Translations under genes and position numbers: made by a program
DNA from: Aurelia coerulea
Lineage: Eukaryota; Cnidaria; Scyphozoa; Semaeostomeae; Ulmaridae
Length of the DNA stretch: 64,000 nucleotides
Reading direction: 5' to 3'
NCBI GenBank assembly: GCA_039566865.1
Contig: CM076957.1
Location: 12,037,896 to 12,101,895, forward strand
Shown: in pieces, positions 22,613 through 36,740 of the stretch
How positions within the stretch are numbered: the first letter of the stretch is position 1
How the letters are laid out: every line of letters starts with the position of its first letter
The notes under the pieces: model-generated
Databases searched by the model: none
Told to the model about the DNA's origin: nothing
The model's input: the letters and a program-made list of their open reading frames with translations, nothing else

Positions 22613-24846
22613 TAAACAAACATCGATTAATTAAATGTTAATTTTCTCAAAGAAAACAAAATACAAACACAAAAATGTGGATTAACTTACTTTAGTAGCC
22701 AAAATATATATTATAAAGAATATTGCACTCTTCGTCCTTTAAAACTTTGGTTCTGCCAGTAACTTCTTTATAGCACTTTATTAGTGCTACAGCAACGATT
22801 TTGTGAAACATTACTATATACATTAGTTTTTTCTTTCGTTTCATTTTAGCTTTACTGCATAAACAAACATCGATTAATTAAATATTTATTTTCTCAAAGA
22901 AAACAAAATATAACAACAAAAAGTGTGGATTAACGTACTTTAGTAGCTACAATATATATTCTAAAGAGTATTGCACTCTTCGTCCTTTAAAACCTTGGTT
23001 CTGCCCGTAAATTTCTTTTATAGCACTATATTAGTGCTGTAGCAGCTATTTTTGGAAACATTACTATAGACATTAGTTTTTTTTTAGTCTCATTTTAGCT
23101 TTACTGCATGAATAAACATCGATTAATTAAATGTTCATTTCCTCAAAGAAAACAAAATATAACAACAAAAAGTGTGGATTAACGTACTTTAGTAGCTACA
23201 ATATATATTATAAAGAGTATTGCACTTTTCGTCCTTTAAAACTTTAGTTCTGCCAGTAATTTCTTTTAGAGCACTATTTTAGTGCTGTAGCAGACAATTT
23301 TTGAAACATTACTATAAACATTAGTTTTTTCTTTCGTTTCAATTTAAATTTACTGCATAAACAAACATCGATTAATTAAATGTTTATTTTCTCAAAGAAA
23401 ACAAAATACAAACACAAAAATGTGGATTAACTTACTTTAGTAGCCAAAATATATATTATAAAGAATATTGCACTCTTCGTCCTTTAAAACTTTGGTTCTG
23501 CCAGTAACTTCTTTATAGCACTTTATTAGTGCTACAGCAACGATTTTGTGAAACATTACTATATACATTAGTTTTTTCTTTCGTTTCATTTTAGCTTTAC
23601 TGCATAAACAAACATCGATTAATTAAATGTTTATTTTCTCAAAGAAAACAAAATATAACAACAAAAAGTGTGGATTAACGTACTTTAGTAGCTACAATAT
23701 ATATTATAAAGAGTATTGCACTCTTCGTCCTTTAAAACCTTGGTTCTGCCCGTAAATTTCTTTTATAGCACTATATTAGTGCTGTAGCAGCTATTTTTGG
23801 AAACATTACTATAGACATTAGTTTTTTTTTAGTCTCATTTTATCTTTACTGCATGAATAAACATCGATTAATTAAATGTTCATTTCCTCAAAGAAAACAA
23901 AATATAACAACAAAAAGTGTGGATTAACGTACTTTAGTAGCTACAATATATATTATAAAGAGTATTGCACTTTTCGTCCTTTAAAACTTTAGTTCTGCCA
24001 GTAATTTCTTTTAGAGCACTATTTTAGTGCTGTAGCAGACAATTTTTGAAACATTACTATAAACATTAGTTTTTTCTTTCGTTTCAATTTAAATTTACTG
24101 CATAAACAAACATCGATTAATTAAATGTTTATTTTCTCAAAGAAAACAAAATATAACAACAAAAACTGTATACTAACGTACTTTAGTAGCTACAATATAT
24201 ATTATAAAGAGTTTTCACTCTTCGTTCTTTAAAACTTTAGTTCTGCCAGTAATTTCTTTTAGAGCACTATATTAGTGCTACAGCAACGATTTTGTGAAAC
24301 ATTACTATATACATTAGCTTTTTCTTTCGTTTCATTTTAGCTTTACTGCATAACCAAACATCGATTAATTAAATGTTCATTTTCTCAAAGAAAGCAAAAT
24401 ACAAACACAAAAAGTGTGGATTAACTTACTTTAGTAGCCAAAATATATATTATAAAGAATATTGCACTCATGGTCCTTTAAAACTTTAGTTCTGCCAGTA
24501 GCTTCTTTATAGCACTATATTAGTGCTGCAGCAACGATTATTTGAAACATTACTATATACATTAGTTATTTCTTTAGTTTCAATTTAAATTTACTGCATA
24601 AACAAACATCGATTAATTAAATGTTTATTTTCTCAAAGAAAACAAAATATAACTACAAAAAGTGTATACTAACGTACTTTAGTAGCCAAAATATATATAA
24701 TAAAGAATATTGCAATCATTGTCCTTTAAAACTTCAGTTCTGCCAGTAACTTCTTTAAAGCACTTTATTAGTGCTGGAGCAACCAATTTTTGAAACATTA
24801 CTATAAACATTAGTTTTTTCTTTAGTCTCATTTTAGGTTTACTGCA
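22613..24846 (+). repeat. 9-mer higher-order unit, copy 2 (2234 bp)
   Basis: It matches 18894-21128 unit by unit, including the AGAGTTTTCACTC monomer (24210). Differences include ATATTTATT near 22883, ACTGTATACTAACG near 24166, CATAACCAAAC near 24350 and a B-type right half near 24500. A third copy starts at 24847 but loses register after about 1.2 kb. The same start recurs at 51459 and 55192. Confidence 0.75.
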
Positions 24847-24999
24847 TTAACAAACATCGATTAATTAAATGTTAATTTTCTCAAAGAAAACAAAATACAA
24901 ACACAAAAATGTGGATTAACTTACTTTAGTAGCCAAAATATATATTATAAAGAATATTGCACTCTTCGTCCTTTAAAACTTTGGTTCTGCCAGTAACTT

Positions 25000-26665
25000 C
25001 TTTATAGCACTTTATTAGTGCTACAGCAACGATTTTGTGAAACATTACTATATACATTAGTTTTTTCTTTCGTTTCATTTTAGCTTTACTGCATAAACAA
25101 ACATCGATTAATTAAATGTTTATTTTCTCAAAGAAAACAAAATATAACAACAAAAAGTGTGGATTAACGTACTTTAGTAGCTACAATATATATTATAAAG
25201 AGTATTGCACTCTTCGTCCTTTAAAACCTTGGTTCTGCCCGTAAATTTCTTTTATAGCACTATATTAGTGCTCTAGCAGCTATTTTTGGAAACATTACTA
25301 TAGACATTAGTTTTTTTTTTAGTCTCATTTTAGCTTTACTGCATGAATAAACATCGATTAATTAAATGTTCATTTCCTCAAAGAAAACAAAATATAACAA
25401 CAAAAAGTGTGGATTAACGTACTTTAGTAGCTACAATATATATTATAAAGAGTATTGCACTTTTCGTCCTTTAAAACTTTAGTTCTGCCAGTAATTTCTT
25501 TTAGAGCACTATTTTAGTGCTGTAGCAGCCAATTTTTGAAACATTACTATAAACATTAGTTTTTTCTTTCGTTTCAATTTAAATTTACTGCATAAACAAA
25601 CATCGATTAATTAAATGTTTATTTTCTCAAAGAAAACAAAATATAACAACAAAAAGTGTATACTAACGTACTTTAGTAGCTACAATATATATTATAAAGA
25701 GTATTGCACTCTTCGTTCTTTAAAACTTTAGTTCTGCCAGTAATTTCTTTTAGAGCACTATATTAGTGCTGCAGCAACGATTTTGTGAAACATTACTATA
25801 TACATTAGTTTTTTCTTTCGTTTCATTTTAGCTTTACTGCATAAACAAACATCGATTAATTAAATGTTAATTTTCTCAAAGAAAGCAAAATACAAACACA
25901 AAAAGTGTGGATTAACTTACTTTAGTAGCCAAAATATATATTATAAAGAATATTGCACTCATGGTCCTTTAAAACTTTAGTTCTGCCAGTAGCTTCTTTA
26001 TAGCACTATATTAGTGCTGCAGCAACGATTATTTGAAACATTACTATATACATTAGTTATTTCTTTAGTTTCATTTTAAATTTACTGCATAAACAACATC
26101 GATTAATTAAATGTTTATTTTCTCAAAGAAAACAAAATATAACAACAAAAAGTGTATACTAACGTACTTTAGATGCTACAATATATATTATAAAGAGTAT
26201 TGCACTCTTCGTTCTTTAAAACTTTAGTTCTGCCATTAACTCCTTTATAGCACTTTATTAGTGCTACAGCAACGATTTTGTGAAGCATTACTATATACAT
26301 TAGTTTTTTCTTTCGTTTCATTTTAGCTTTACTGCATAAACAAACATCGATTAATTAAATGTTAATTTTCTCAAAGAAAACAAATAACAAACACAAAAAG
26401 TGTGGATTAACTTACTTTAGTACCTAAAATATATATTATAAAGAACATTGCACTCATGGTCCTTTAAAACTTTAGTTCTCCCAGTAGCTTCTTTATAGCA
26501 CTATATTAGTGCTGCAGCAACGATTATTTGAAACATTACTATATACATTAGTTATTTCTTTAGTTTCATTTTAGCTTTACTGCATAAACAAACATCGATT
26601 AATTGAATGTTTATTTTCTCAAAGAAAACAAAATACAAACAGAAAAAAGTGTGGATTAACTTACT
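25000..26665 (+). repeat. 14-mer spaced block, first copy (~1.67 kb)
   Basis: This block recurs 3483 bp downstream. Anchors are AAAAAGTGTATAC at 25651 and 29134, and CAAATAACAA at 26381 and 29864. It includes the AGATGCTACAAT monomer with GCCATTAACTCC and the GTACCTAAAAT monomer. A one-base deletion (AAACAACATCG) sits near 26092. The left edge lies where CTCTTCG gives way to the other copy's CTCATGG. Confidence 0.65.
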
Positions 26666-28482
26666 TTAGTAGCCAAAACATATATTATAAAGAATATTGC
26701 AATCATGGTCCTTTAAAACTTTAGTTCTGCCAGTAACTTCTTTATAGCACTTTATTAGTGCTGTAGCTGCTATTTTTGGAAACATTACTATAGACATTAG
26801 TTTTTTCTTTCGTTTCAATTTAGCTTTACTGCATAAACAAACATCGACTAATTAAATGTTTATTTTCTCAAAGAAAACAAAATATAACAACAAAAAGTGT
26901 GGATTAACGTACTTTAGTAGCTACAATATATATTATAAAGAGTATTGCACTATTCGTCCTTTAAAACTTTGGTTCTGCCAGTAATTTCTTTTATAGCACT
27001 ATATTAATGCTGTAGCAGCCATTCTTGGAAACATTACTATAGACATTAGTTTTTTCTTTAGTCTCATTTTAGCTTTACTGCATAAACAAACATCGATTAA
27101 TTAAATGTTCATTTTCTCAAAGAAAACAAAATACAAACACAAAAAATGTGGATTAACTTACTTTAGTAGCCAAAATATATATTATAAAGAATATTGCACT
27201 CATTGTCCTTTAAAACTTTAGTTCTGCCAGTAACTTCTTTATAGCACTTTATTAGTGCTGCAGCAACCAATTTTTGAAACATTACTATAAACATTAGTTT
27301 TTTCTTTCGTTTCATTTTAGCTTTACTGCATAAACAAACATCGATTTATTGTATGTTTATTTTCGCAAAGAAAACAAAATATAACAACAAAAAGTGTGGA
27401 TTAATGTACTTCAGTAGCTACAATATAAATTATAAAGAATATTGCACTCTTCGTCCTTTAAAACTTTGGTTCTGCCAGTAATTTCTTTTATAGCACTATA
27501 TTACTGCTGTAGCAGCCATTCTTGGAAACATTACTATAGACATTAGTTTTTTCTTTAGTCTCATTTTAGCTTTACTGCATAAACAAACATCGATTAATTA
27601 AATGTTCATTTTCTCAAAGGAAAAAAAATACAAACACAAAAAGTGTGGATTAACTTACTTTAGTAGCTAAAATATATATTATAAAGAACATTGCACTCTT
27701 CGTCCTTTAAAACTTTGGTTCTGCCAGTAATTTCTTTTAGAGCACTATGTTAGTGCTGTAGCAGCCATTCTTGGAAACATTACTATAGACTTTAGTTTTT
27801 TCTTTATCGTCATTTTAGCTTTACTGCATAAACAAACATCGATTAATTAAATGTTCATTTTCTCAAAGAAAACATGATATAACAACAAAAAGTTAGGATT
27901 AACATACTTTAGTAGCCAAAAATATATATTATAAAGAATATTGGACTCATGGTCCTTTAAAACTTTAGTTCTGCCTGTAACGTCTTTATTACACTTTATT
28001 AGTGCTGCAGCAACCAATTTTTTTAAACATTACTATAAACATTAGTTTTTTCTTTCGTTTCATTTTAGCATTACTGCATAAACAAACATCGATTAATTAA
28101 ATGTTTATTTTCTCAAAGAAAATAAAATATAACAACAAAAAGTGTGGATTAACGTACTTTAGTAGCTACAATAAATATTATAAAGAGTATTGCACTCTTC
28201 GTCCTAATAAAACTTTGGTTCTGCCAGTAATCTTTTTTATAGCACTATATTAGTGCTGTAGCAGCTATTCTTTGAAACATTACTATAGACATTAGTTTTT
28301 TCTTTAGTCTCATTTTAGCTTTACTGCATAAACAAACATCGATTAATTAAATGTTCATTTTCTCAAAGAAAACAAATTACAAACACAAAAAGTGTGGATT
28401 AACTTACTTTAGTAGCCAAAATATATATTATAAAGAATATTGCACTCATGGTCTTTTAAAACTTTAGTTCTGCCAGTAACTT
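26666..28482 (+). repeat. Family III monomers between 14-mer blocks
   Basis: This stretch has alternating A and B monomers with family III markers: TCGATTTATTGTATG with TTTTCGCAAAG at 27341, CAAAGGAAAAAAAATAC near 27615, AGTTAGGATTAACATAC at 27892, and CGTCCTAATAAAAC near 28200. Its 26666-27800 part is repeated near 59746-60885 at an offset of 33080. Confidence 0.65.
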
Positions 28483-30148
28483 CTTTATAGCACTTTATTA
28501 GTGCTACAGCAACGATTTTGTGAAACATTACTATATACATTATTTTTTTCTTTCGTTTCATTTTAGCTTTACTGCATAAACAAACATCGATTAATTAAAT
28601 GTTTATTTTCTCAAAGAAAACAAAATATAACAACAAAAAGTGTGGATTAACGTACTTTAGTAGCTACAATATATATTATAAAGAGTATTGCACTCTTCGT
28701 CCTTTAAAACCTTGGTTCTGCCCGTAAATTTCTTTTATAGTACTTTATTAGTGCTGTAGCAGCTATTTTTGGAAACATTACTATAGACATTAGTTTTTTT
28801 TTTAGTCTCATTTTAGCTTTACTGCATGAATAAACATCGATTAATTAAATGTTCATTTCCTCAAAGAAAACAAAATATAACAACAAAAAGTGTGGATTAA
28901 CGTACTTTAGTAGCTACAATATATATTATAAAGAGTATTGCACTTTTCGTCCTTTAAAACTTTAGTTCTGCCAGTAATTTCTTTTAGAGCACTATTTTAG
29001 TGCTGTAGCAGCCAATTTTTGAAACATTACTATAAACATTAGTTTTTTCTTTCGTTTCAATTTAAATTTACTGCATAAACAAACATCGATTAATTAAATG
29101 TTTATTTTCTCAAAGAAAACAAAATATAACAACAAAAAGTGTATACTAACGTACTTTAGTAGCTACAATATATATTATAAAGAGTATTGCACTCTTCGTT
29201 CTTTAAAACTTTAGTTCTGCCAGTAATTTCTTTTAGAGCACTATATTAGTGCTACAGCAACGATTTTGTGAAACATTACTATATACATTAGTTTTTTCTT
29301 TCGTTTCATTTTAGCTTTACTGCATAAACAAACATCGATTAATTAAATGTTAATTTTCTCAAAGAAAACAAAATACAAACACAAAAAGTGTGGATTAACT
29401 TACTTTAGTAGCCAAAATATATATTATAAAGAATATTGCACTCATGGTCCTTTAAAACTTTAGTTCTGCCAGTAGCTTCTTTATAGCACTATATTAGTGC
29501 TGCAGCAACGATTATTTGAAACATTACTATATACATTAGTTATTTCTTTAGTTTCATTTTAAATTTACTGCATAAACAAACATCGATTAATTAAATGTTT
29601 ATTTTCTCAAGAAAACAAAATATAACAACAAAAAGTGTATACTAACGTACTTTAGATGCTACAATATATATTATAAAGAGTATTGCACTCTTCGTTCTTT
29701 AAAACTTTAGTTCTGCCATTAACTCCTTTATAGCACTTTATTAGTGCTACAGCAACGATTTTGTGAAACATTACTATATACATTAGTTTTTTCTTTCGTT
29801 TCATTTTAGCTTTACTGCATAAACAAACATCGATTAATTAAATGTTAATTTTCTCAAAGAAAACAAATAACAAACACAAAAAGTGTGGATTAACTTACTT
29901 TAGTACCTAAAATATATATTATAAAGAACATTGCACTCATGGTCCTTTAAAACTTTAGTTCTGCCAGTAGCTTCTTTATAGCACTATATTAGTGCTGCAG
30001 CAACGATTATTTGAAACATTACTATATACATTAGTTATTTCTTTAGTTTCATTTTAGCTTTACTGCATAAACAAACATCGATTAATTGAATGTTTATTTT
30101 CTCAAAGAAAACAAAATACAAACAGAAAAAAGTGTGGATTAACTTACT
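28483..30148 (+). repeat. 14-mer spaced block, second copy
   Basis: The match to 25000-26665 at offset 3483 ends where this copy has GCTACAATATAAATT and the first has GCCAAAACATATATT. This copy has the shorter CTCAAGAAAAC marker at 29606 where the first has CTCAAAGAAAAC. Confidence 0.65.
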
Positions 30149-33100
30149 TTAGTAGCTACAATATAAATTATAAAGAATATTGCACTCTTCGTCCTTTAAA
30201 ACTTTGGTTCTGCCAGTAATTTCTTTTATAGCACTATATTAATGCTGTAGCAGCCATTCTTGGAAACATTACTATAGACATTAGTTTTTTCTTTAGTCTC
30301 ATTTTAGCTTTACTGCATAAACAAACATCGATTAATTAAATGTTCATTTTCTCAAAGAAAACAAAATACAAACACAAAAAATGTGGATTAACTTACTTTA
30401 GTAGCCAAAATATATATTATAAAGAATATTGCACTCTTGGTCCTTTAAAACTTTAGTTCTGCCAGTAACTTCTTTATAGCACGTTATTAGTGCTGCAGCA
30501 ACCAATTTTTGAAACATTACTATAAACATTAGTTTTTTCTTTCGTTTCATTTTAGCTTTACTGCATAAACAAACATCGATTTATTGTATGTTTATTTTCG
30601 CAAAGAAAACAAAATATAACAACAAAAAGTGTGGATTAACGTACTTTAGTAGCTACAATATAAATTATAAAGAATATTGCACTCTTCGTCCTTTAAAACT
30701 TTGGTTCTGCCAGTAATTTCTTTTATAGCACTATATTACTGCTGTAGCAGCCATTCTTGGAAACATTACTATAGACATTAGTTTTTTCTTTAGTCTCATT
30801 TTAGCTTTACTGCATAAACAAACATCGATTAATTAAATGTTCATTTTCTCAAAGAAAACATAATATAACAACAAAAAGTTAGGATTAACATACTTTAGTA
30901 GCCAAAAATATATATTATAAAGAATATTGGACTCATGGTCCTTTAAAACTTTAGTTCTGCCTGTAACTTCTTTATTACACTTTATTAGTGCTGCAGCAAC
31001 CAATTTTTTTAAACATTACTATAAACATTAGTTTTTTCTTTCGTTTCATTTTAGCTTTACTGCATAAACAAACATCGATTAATTAAATGTTTATTTTCTC
31101 AAAGAAAATAAAATATAACAACAAAAAGTGTGGATTAACGTACTTTAGTAGCTACAATAAATATTATAAAGAGTATTGCACTCTTCGTCCTAATAAAACT
31201 TTGGTTCTGCCAGTAATCTTTTTTATAGCACTATATTAGTGCTGTAGCAGCTATTCTTTGAAACATTACTATAGACATTAGTTTTTTCTTTAGTCTCATT
31301 TTAGCTTTACTGCATAAACAAACATCGATTAATTAAATGTTCATTTTCTCAAAGAAAACAAATTACAAACACAAAAAGTGTGGATTAACTTACTTTAGTA
31401 GCCAAAATATATATTATAAAGAATATTGCACTCATGGCCTTTTAAAACTTTAGTTCTGCCAGTAACTTCTTTATAGTACTTTATTAGTGCTGCAGCAACG
31501 ATCTTTTGAAACATTACTATATACATTAGTTATTTCTTTCGTTTCATTTTAGCTTTACTGCATAAACAAACATCGATTAATTAAATGTTTATTTTCTCAA
31601 AGAAAACAAAATATAACAACAAAAAGTGTGGATTAACGTACTTTACCAGCTACAATATATATTATAAAGAGTATTGCACTCTTCGTCCTTTAAAACTTTA
31701 GTTCTGCCAGTAATTGCTTTTAGAGCACAATGTTAGTGCTGAAGCAGCCATTCTTGGAAACATTACTATAGACATTAGTTTTTTCTTTAGTGTCATTATA
31801 GCTTTACTGCATAAACAAACATCGATTAATTAAATGTTTATATTCTCAAAGAAAACATAACATAACAACAAAAAATTAGGATTAACGTACTTTAGTAGCC
31901 GAAAATATATATTATAAAGAATATTGCAATCATGGTCCTTTAAAACTTTAGTTCTGCCAGTAACTTCTTTATAGCACTTTATTAGTGCTGGAGCAACCAA
32001 CTTTTGAAACATTACTATAAACATTAGTTTTTTTCTTTTTTTCATTTTAGCTTTAGCAACCAACTTTTGAAACATTACTATAAACATTAGTTTTTTTCTT
32101 TTTTTCATTTTAGCTTTACTGCATTAACAAACATCGATTAATTAAATGTTTATTTTCTCAAAGAAAACAAAATATAACAACAAAAAGTGTGGATTAACGT
32201 ACTTTAGTAGCTACAATAAATATTATAAAGAGTATTGCACTCTTCGTCCTTTAAAACTTTTGTTCTGCCAGTAATTTCTTTTATAGCACTATATTAGTGC
32301 TGTAGCAGCTATTCTTGGAAACATTACTATAGACATTAGTTTTTTCTTTATTTACCTCATAAATAAACATCGATTAATTAAATGTTCATTTCCTCAAAGA
32401 AAACAAAATATAACAACAAAAAGTGTGGATTAACGTACTTTAGTAGCTACAATATATATTATAAAGAGTATTGCACTTTTCGTCCTTTAAAACTTTAGTT
32501 CTGCCAGTAATTTCTTTTAGAGCACTATTTTAGTGCTGTAGCAGACAATTTTTGAAACATTACTATAAACATTAGTTTTTTCTTTCGTTTCAATTTAAAT
32601 TTACTGCATAAACAAACATCGATTAATTAAATGTTTATTTTCTCAAAGAAAACAAAATACAAACACAAAAATGTGGATTAACTTACTTTAGTAGCCAAAA
32701 TATATATTATAAAGAATATTGCACTCTTCGTCCTTTAAAACTTTGGTTCTGCCAGTAACTTCTTTATAGCACTTTATTAGTGCTACAGCAACGATTTTGT
32801 GAAACATTACTATATACATTAGTTTTTTCTTTCGTTTCATTTTAGCTTTACTGCATAAACAAACATCGATTAATTAAATGTTTATTTTCTCAAAGAAAAC
32901 AAAACATAACAACAAAAAGTGTGGATTAACGTACTTTAGTAGCTACAATATATATTATAAAGAGTATTGCACTCTTCGTCCTTTAAAACCTTGGTTCTGC
33001 CCGTAAATTTCTTTTATAGCACTATATTAGTGCTGTAGCAGCTATTTTTGGAAACATTACTATAGACATTAGTTTTTTTTTTAGTCTCATTTTAGCTTTA

Positions 33101-36100
33101 CTGCATGAATAAACATCGATTAATTAAATGTTCATTTCCTCAAAGAAAACAAAATATAACAACAAAAAGTGTGGATTAACGTACTTTAGTAGCTACAATA
33201 AATATTATAAAGAGTATAGCACTCTTCGTCCTTTAAAAATTTTGTTCTGCCAGTAATTTCTTTTATAGCACTATATTAGTGCTGTAGCAGCTATTCTTGG
33301 AAACATTACTATAGACATTAGTTTTTTCTTTATTTACCTCATAAATAAACATCGATTAATTAAATGTTCATTTCCTCAAAGAAAACAAAATATAACAACA
33401 AAAAGTGTGGATTAACGTACTTTAGTAGCTACAATATATATTATAAAGAGTATTGCACTTTTCGTCCTTTAAAACTTTAGTTCTGCCAGTAATTTCTTTT
33501 AGAGCACTATTTTAGTGCTGTAGCAGCCAATTTTTGAAACATTACTATAAACATTAGTTTTTTCTTTCGTTTCAATTTAAATTTACTGCATAAACAAACA
33601 TCGATTAATTAAATGTTTATTTTCTCAAAGAAAACAAAATATAACAACAAAAAGTGTATACTAACGTACTTTAGTAGCTACAATATATATTATAAAGAGT
33701 ATTGCACTTTTCGTCCTTTAAAACTTTAGTTCTGCCAGTAATTTCTTTTAGAGCACTATTTTAGTGCTGTAGCAGCCAATTTTTGAAACATTACTATAAA
33801 CATTAGTTTTTTCTTTCGTTTCAATTTAAATTTACTGCATAAACAAACATCGATTAATTAAATGTTTATTTTCTCAAAGAAAACAAAATATAACAACAAA
33901 AAGTGTATACTAACGTACTTTAAAAGCTACAATATATATTATAAAGAGTATTGCACTCTTCGTTCTTTAAAACTTTAGTTCTGCCAGTAATTTCTTTTAG
34001 AGCACTATATTAGTGCTACAGCAACGATTTTGTGAAACATTACTATATACATTAGTTTTTTCTTTCGTTTCATTTTAGCTTTACTGCATAAACAAACATC
34101 GATTAATTAAATGTTAATTTTCTCAAAGAAAGCAAAATACAAACACAAAAAGTGTGGATTAACTTACTTTAGTAGCCAAAATATATATTATAAAGAATAT
34201 TGCACTCATGGTCCTTTAAAACTTTAGTTCTGCCAGTAGCTTCTTTATAGCACTATATTAGTGCTGCAGCAACGATTATTTGAAACATTACTATATACAT
34301 TAGTTATTTCTTTAGTTTCAATTTAAATTTACTGCATAAACAAACATCGATTAATTAAATGTTTATTTTCTCAAGAAAACAAAATATAACAACAAAAAGT
34401 GTATACTAACGTACTTTAGATGCTACAATATATATTATAAAGAGTATTGCACTCTTCGTTCTTTAAAACTTTAGTTCTGCCATTAACTCCTTTATAGCAC
34501 TTTATTAGTGCTACAGCAACGATTTTGTGAAACATTACTATATACATTAGTTTTTTCTTTCGTTTCATTTTAGCTTTACTGCATAAACAAACATCGATTA
34601 ATTAAATGTTTATTTTCTCAAAGAAAACAAAATATAACAACAAAAAGTGTGGATTAACGTACTTTAGTAGCTACAATATATATTATAAAGAGTATTGCAC
34701 TCTTCGTCCTTTAAAACTTTGGTTCTGCCAGTAATTTCTTTTATAGCACTATATTAATGCTGTAGCAGCCATTCTTGGAAACATTACTATAGACATTAGT
34801 TTTTTCTTTAGTCTCATTTTAGCTTTACTGCATAAACAAACATCGATTAATTAAATGTTCATTTTCTCAAAGAAAACAAAATACAAACACAAAAAATGTG
34901 GATTAACTTACTTTAGTAGCCAAAATATATATTATAAAGAATATTGCACTCTTGGTCCTTTAAAACTTTAGTTCTGCCAGTAACTTCTTTATAGCACGTT
35001 ATTAGTGCTGCAGCAACCAATTTTTGAAACATTACTATAAACATTAGTTTTTTCTTTCGTTTCATTTTAGCTTTACTGCATAAACAAACATCGATTTATT
35101 GTATGTTTATTTTCGCAAAGAAAACAAAATATAACAACAAAAAGTGTGGATTAACGTACTTTAGTAGCTACAATATAAATTATAAAGAATATTGCACTCT
35201 TCGTCCTTTAAAACTTTGGTTCTGCCAGTAATTTCTTTTATAGCACTATATTACTGCTGTAGCAGCCATTCTTGGAAACATTACTATAGACATTAGTTTT
35301 TTCTTTAGTCTCATTTTAGCTTTACTGCATAAACAAACATCGATTAATTAAATGTTCATTTTCTCAAAGGAAAAAAAATACAAACACAAAAAGTGTGGAT
35401 TAACTTACTTTAGTAGCTAAAATATATATTATAAAGAACATTGCACTCTTCGTCCTTTAAAACCTTGGTTCTGCCAGTAATTTCTTTTAGAGCACTATGT
35501 TAGTGCTGTAGCAGCCATTCTTGGAAACATTACTATAGACATTAGTTTTTTCTTTAGTGTCATTTTAGCTTTACTGCATAAACAATCATCGATTAATTAA
35601 ATGTTCATTTTCTCAAAGAAAACATAATATAACAACAAAAAGTTAGGCTTAACATACTTTAGTAGCCAAAAATATATATTATAAAGAATATTGGACTCAT
35701 GGTCCTTTAAAACTTTAGTTCTGCCTGTAACTTCTTTATTACACTTTATTAGTGCTGCAGCAACCAATTTTTTTAAACATTACTATAAACATTAGTTTTT
35801 TCTTTCGTTTCATTTTAGCTTTACTGCATAAACAAACATCGATTAATTAAATGTTTATTTTCTCAAAGAAAATAAAATATAACAACAAAAAGTGTGGATT
35901 AACGTACTTTAGTAGCTACAATAAATATTATAAAGAGTATTGCACTCTTCGTCCTTATAAAACTTTGGTTCTGCCAGTAATCTTTTTTATAGCACTATAT
36001 TAGTGCTGTAGCAGCTATTCTTTGAAACATTACTATAGACATTAGTTTTTTCTTTAGTCTCATTTTAGCTTTAGTGCATAAACAAACATCGATTAATTAA

Positions 36101-36740
36101 ATGTTCATTTTCTCAAAGAAAACAAATTACAAACACAAAAAGTGAGGATTAACTTACTTTAGTAGCCAAAATATATATTATAAAGAATATTGCACTCATG
36201 GCCTTTTAAAACTTTAGTTCTGCCAGTAACTTCTTTATAGTACTTTATTAGTGCTGCAGCAACGATCTTTTGAAACATTACTATATACATTAGTTATTTC
36301 TTTCGTTTCATTTTAGCTTTACTGCATAAACAAACATCGATTAATTAAATGTTTATTTTCTCAAAGAAAACAAAATATAACAACAAAAAGTGTGGATTAA
36401 CGTACTTTACTAGCTACAATATATATTATAAAGAGTATTGCACTCTTCGTCCTTTAAAACTTTAGTTCTGCCAGTAATTGCTTTTAGAGCACAATGTTAG
36501 TGCTGAAGCAGCCATTCTTGGAAACATTACTATAGACATTAGTTTTTTCTTTAGTGTCATTATAGCTTTACTGCATAAACAAACATCGATTAATTAAATG
36601 TTTATATTCTCAAAGAAAACATAACATAACAACAAAAAATTAGGATTAACGTACTTTAGTAGCCGAAAATATATATTATAAAGAATATTGCAATCATGGT
36701 CCTTTAAAACTTTAGTTCTGCCAGTAACTTCTTTATAGCA
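29570..36740 (+). repeat. 7.1-kb duplicated block, copy 1
   Basis: Anchors recur at offset 12725 on the left (AAGTGTGG after CAAATAACAA, 29883 and 42608; GTTAGG, 30878 and 43603). On the right they recur at 12661 (GTTAGG, 35642 and 48303). The change in offset is explained by the 63-bp duplication at 31993-32118 plus a one-base T-run difference. Rare shared markers include CTTTAAAAATTTTG (33233), TTTAAAAGC/TTTTAAAGC (33919) and CATTAACAAAC (32122). The right edge is where GCACGTTATTAG here meets GCACTTTATTAG in the other copy. Confidence 0.75.
31993..32118 (+). repeat. 63-bp partial-monomer tandem duplication
   Basis: The 63 bases at 31993-32055 (GCAACCAACTTTTG through CATTTTAGCTTTA) are repeated exactly at 32056-32118. 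The corresponding B monomers near 44715, 49410 and 61840 carry one copy only. This breaks monomer register, unlike almost all other length changes in the array. It adds 63 bp to the local marker spacing (4764 versus 4700). Confidence 0.93.

Noticed and set aside
31830..32108. 92-residue minus-strand reading frame as a protein gene
   Set aside because: It is lengthened only because the 63-bp duplication keeps frame (63 is a multiple of three). The residues simply repeat those of other B monomers, and no domain or gene context is present.
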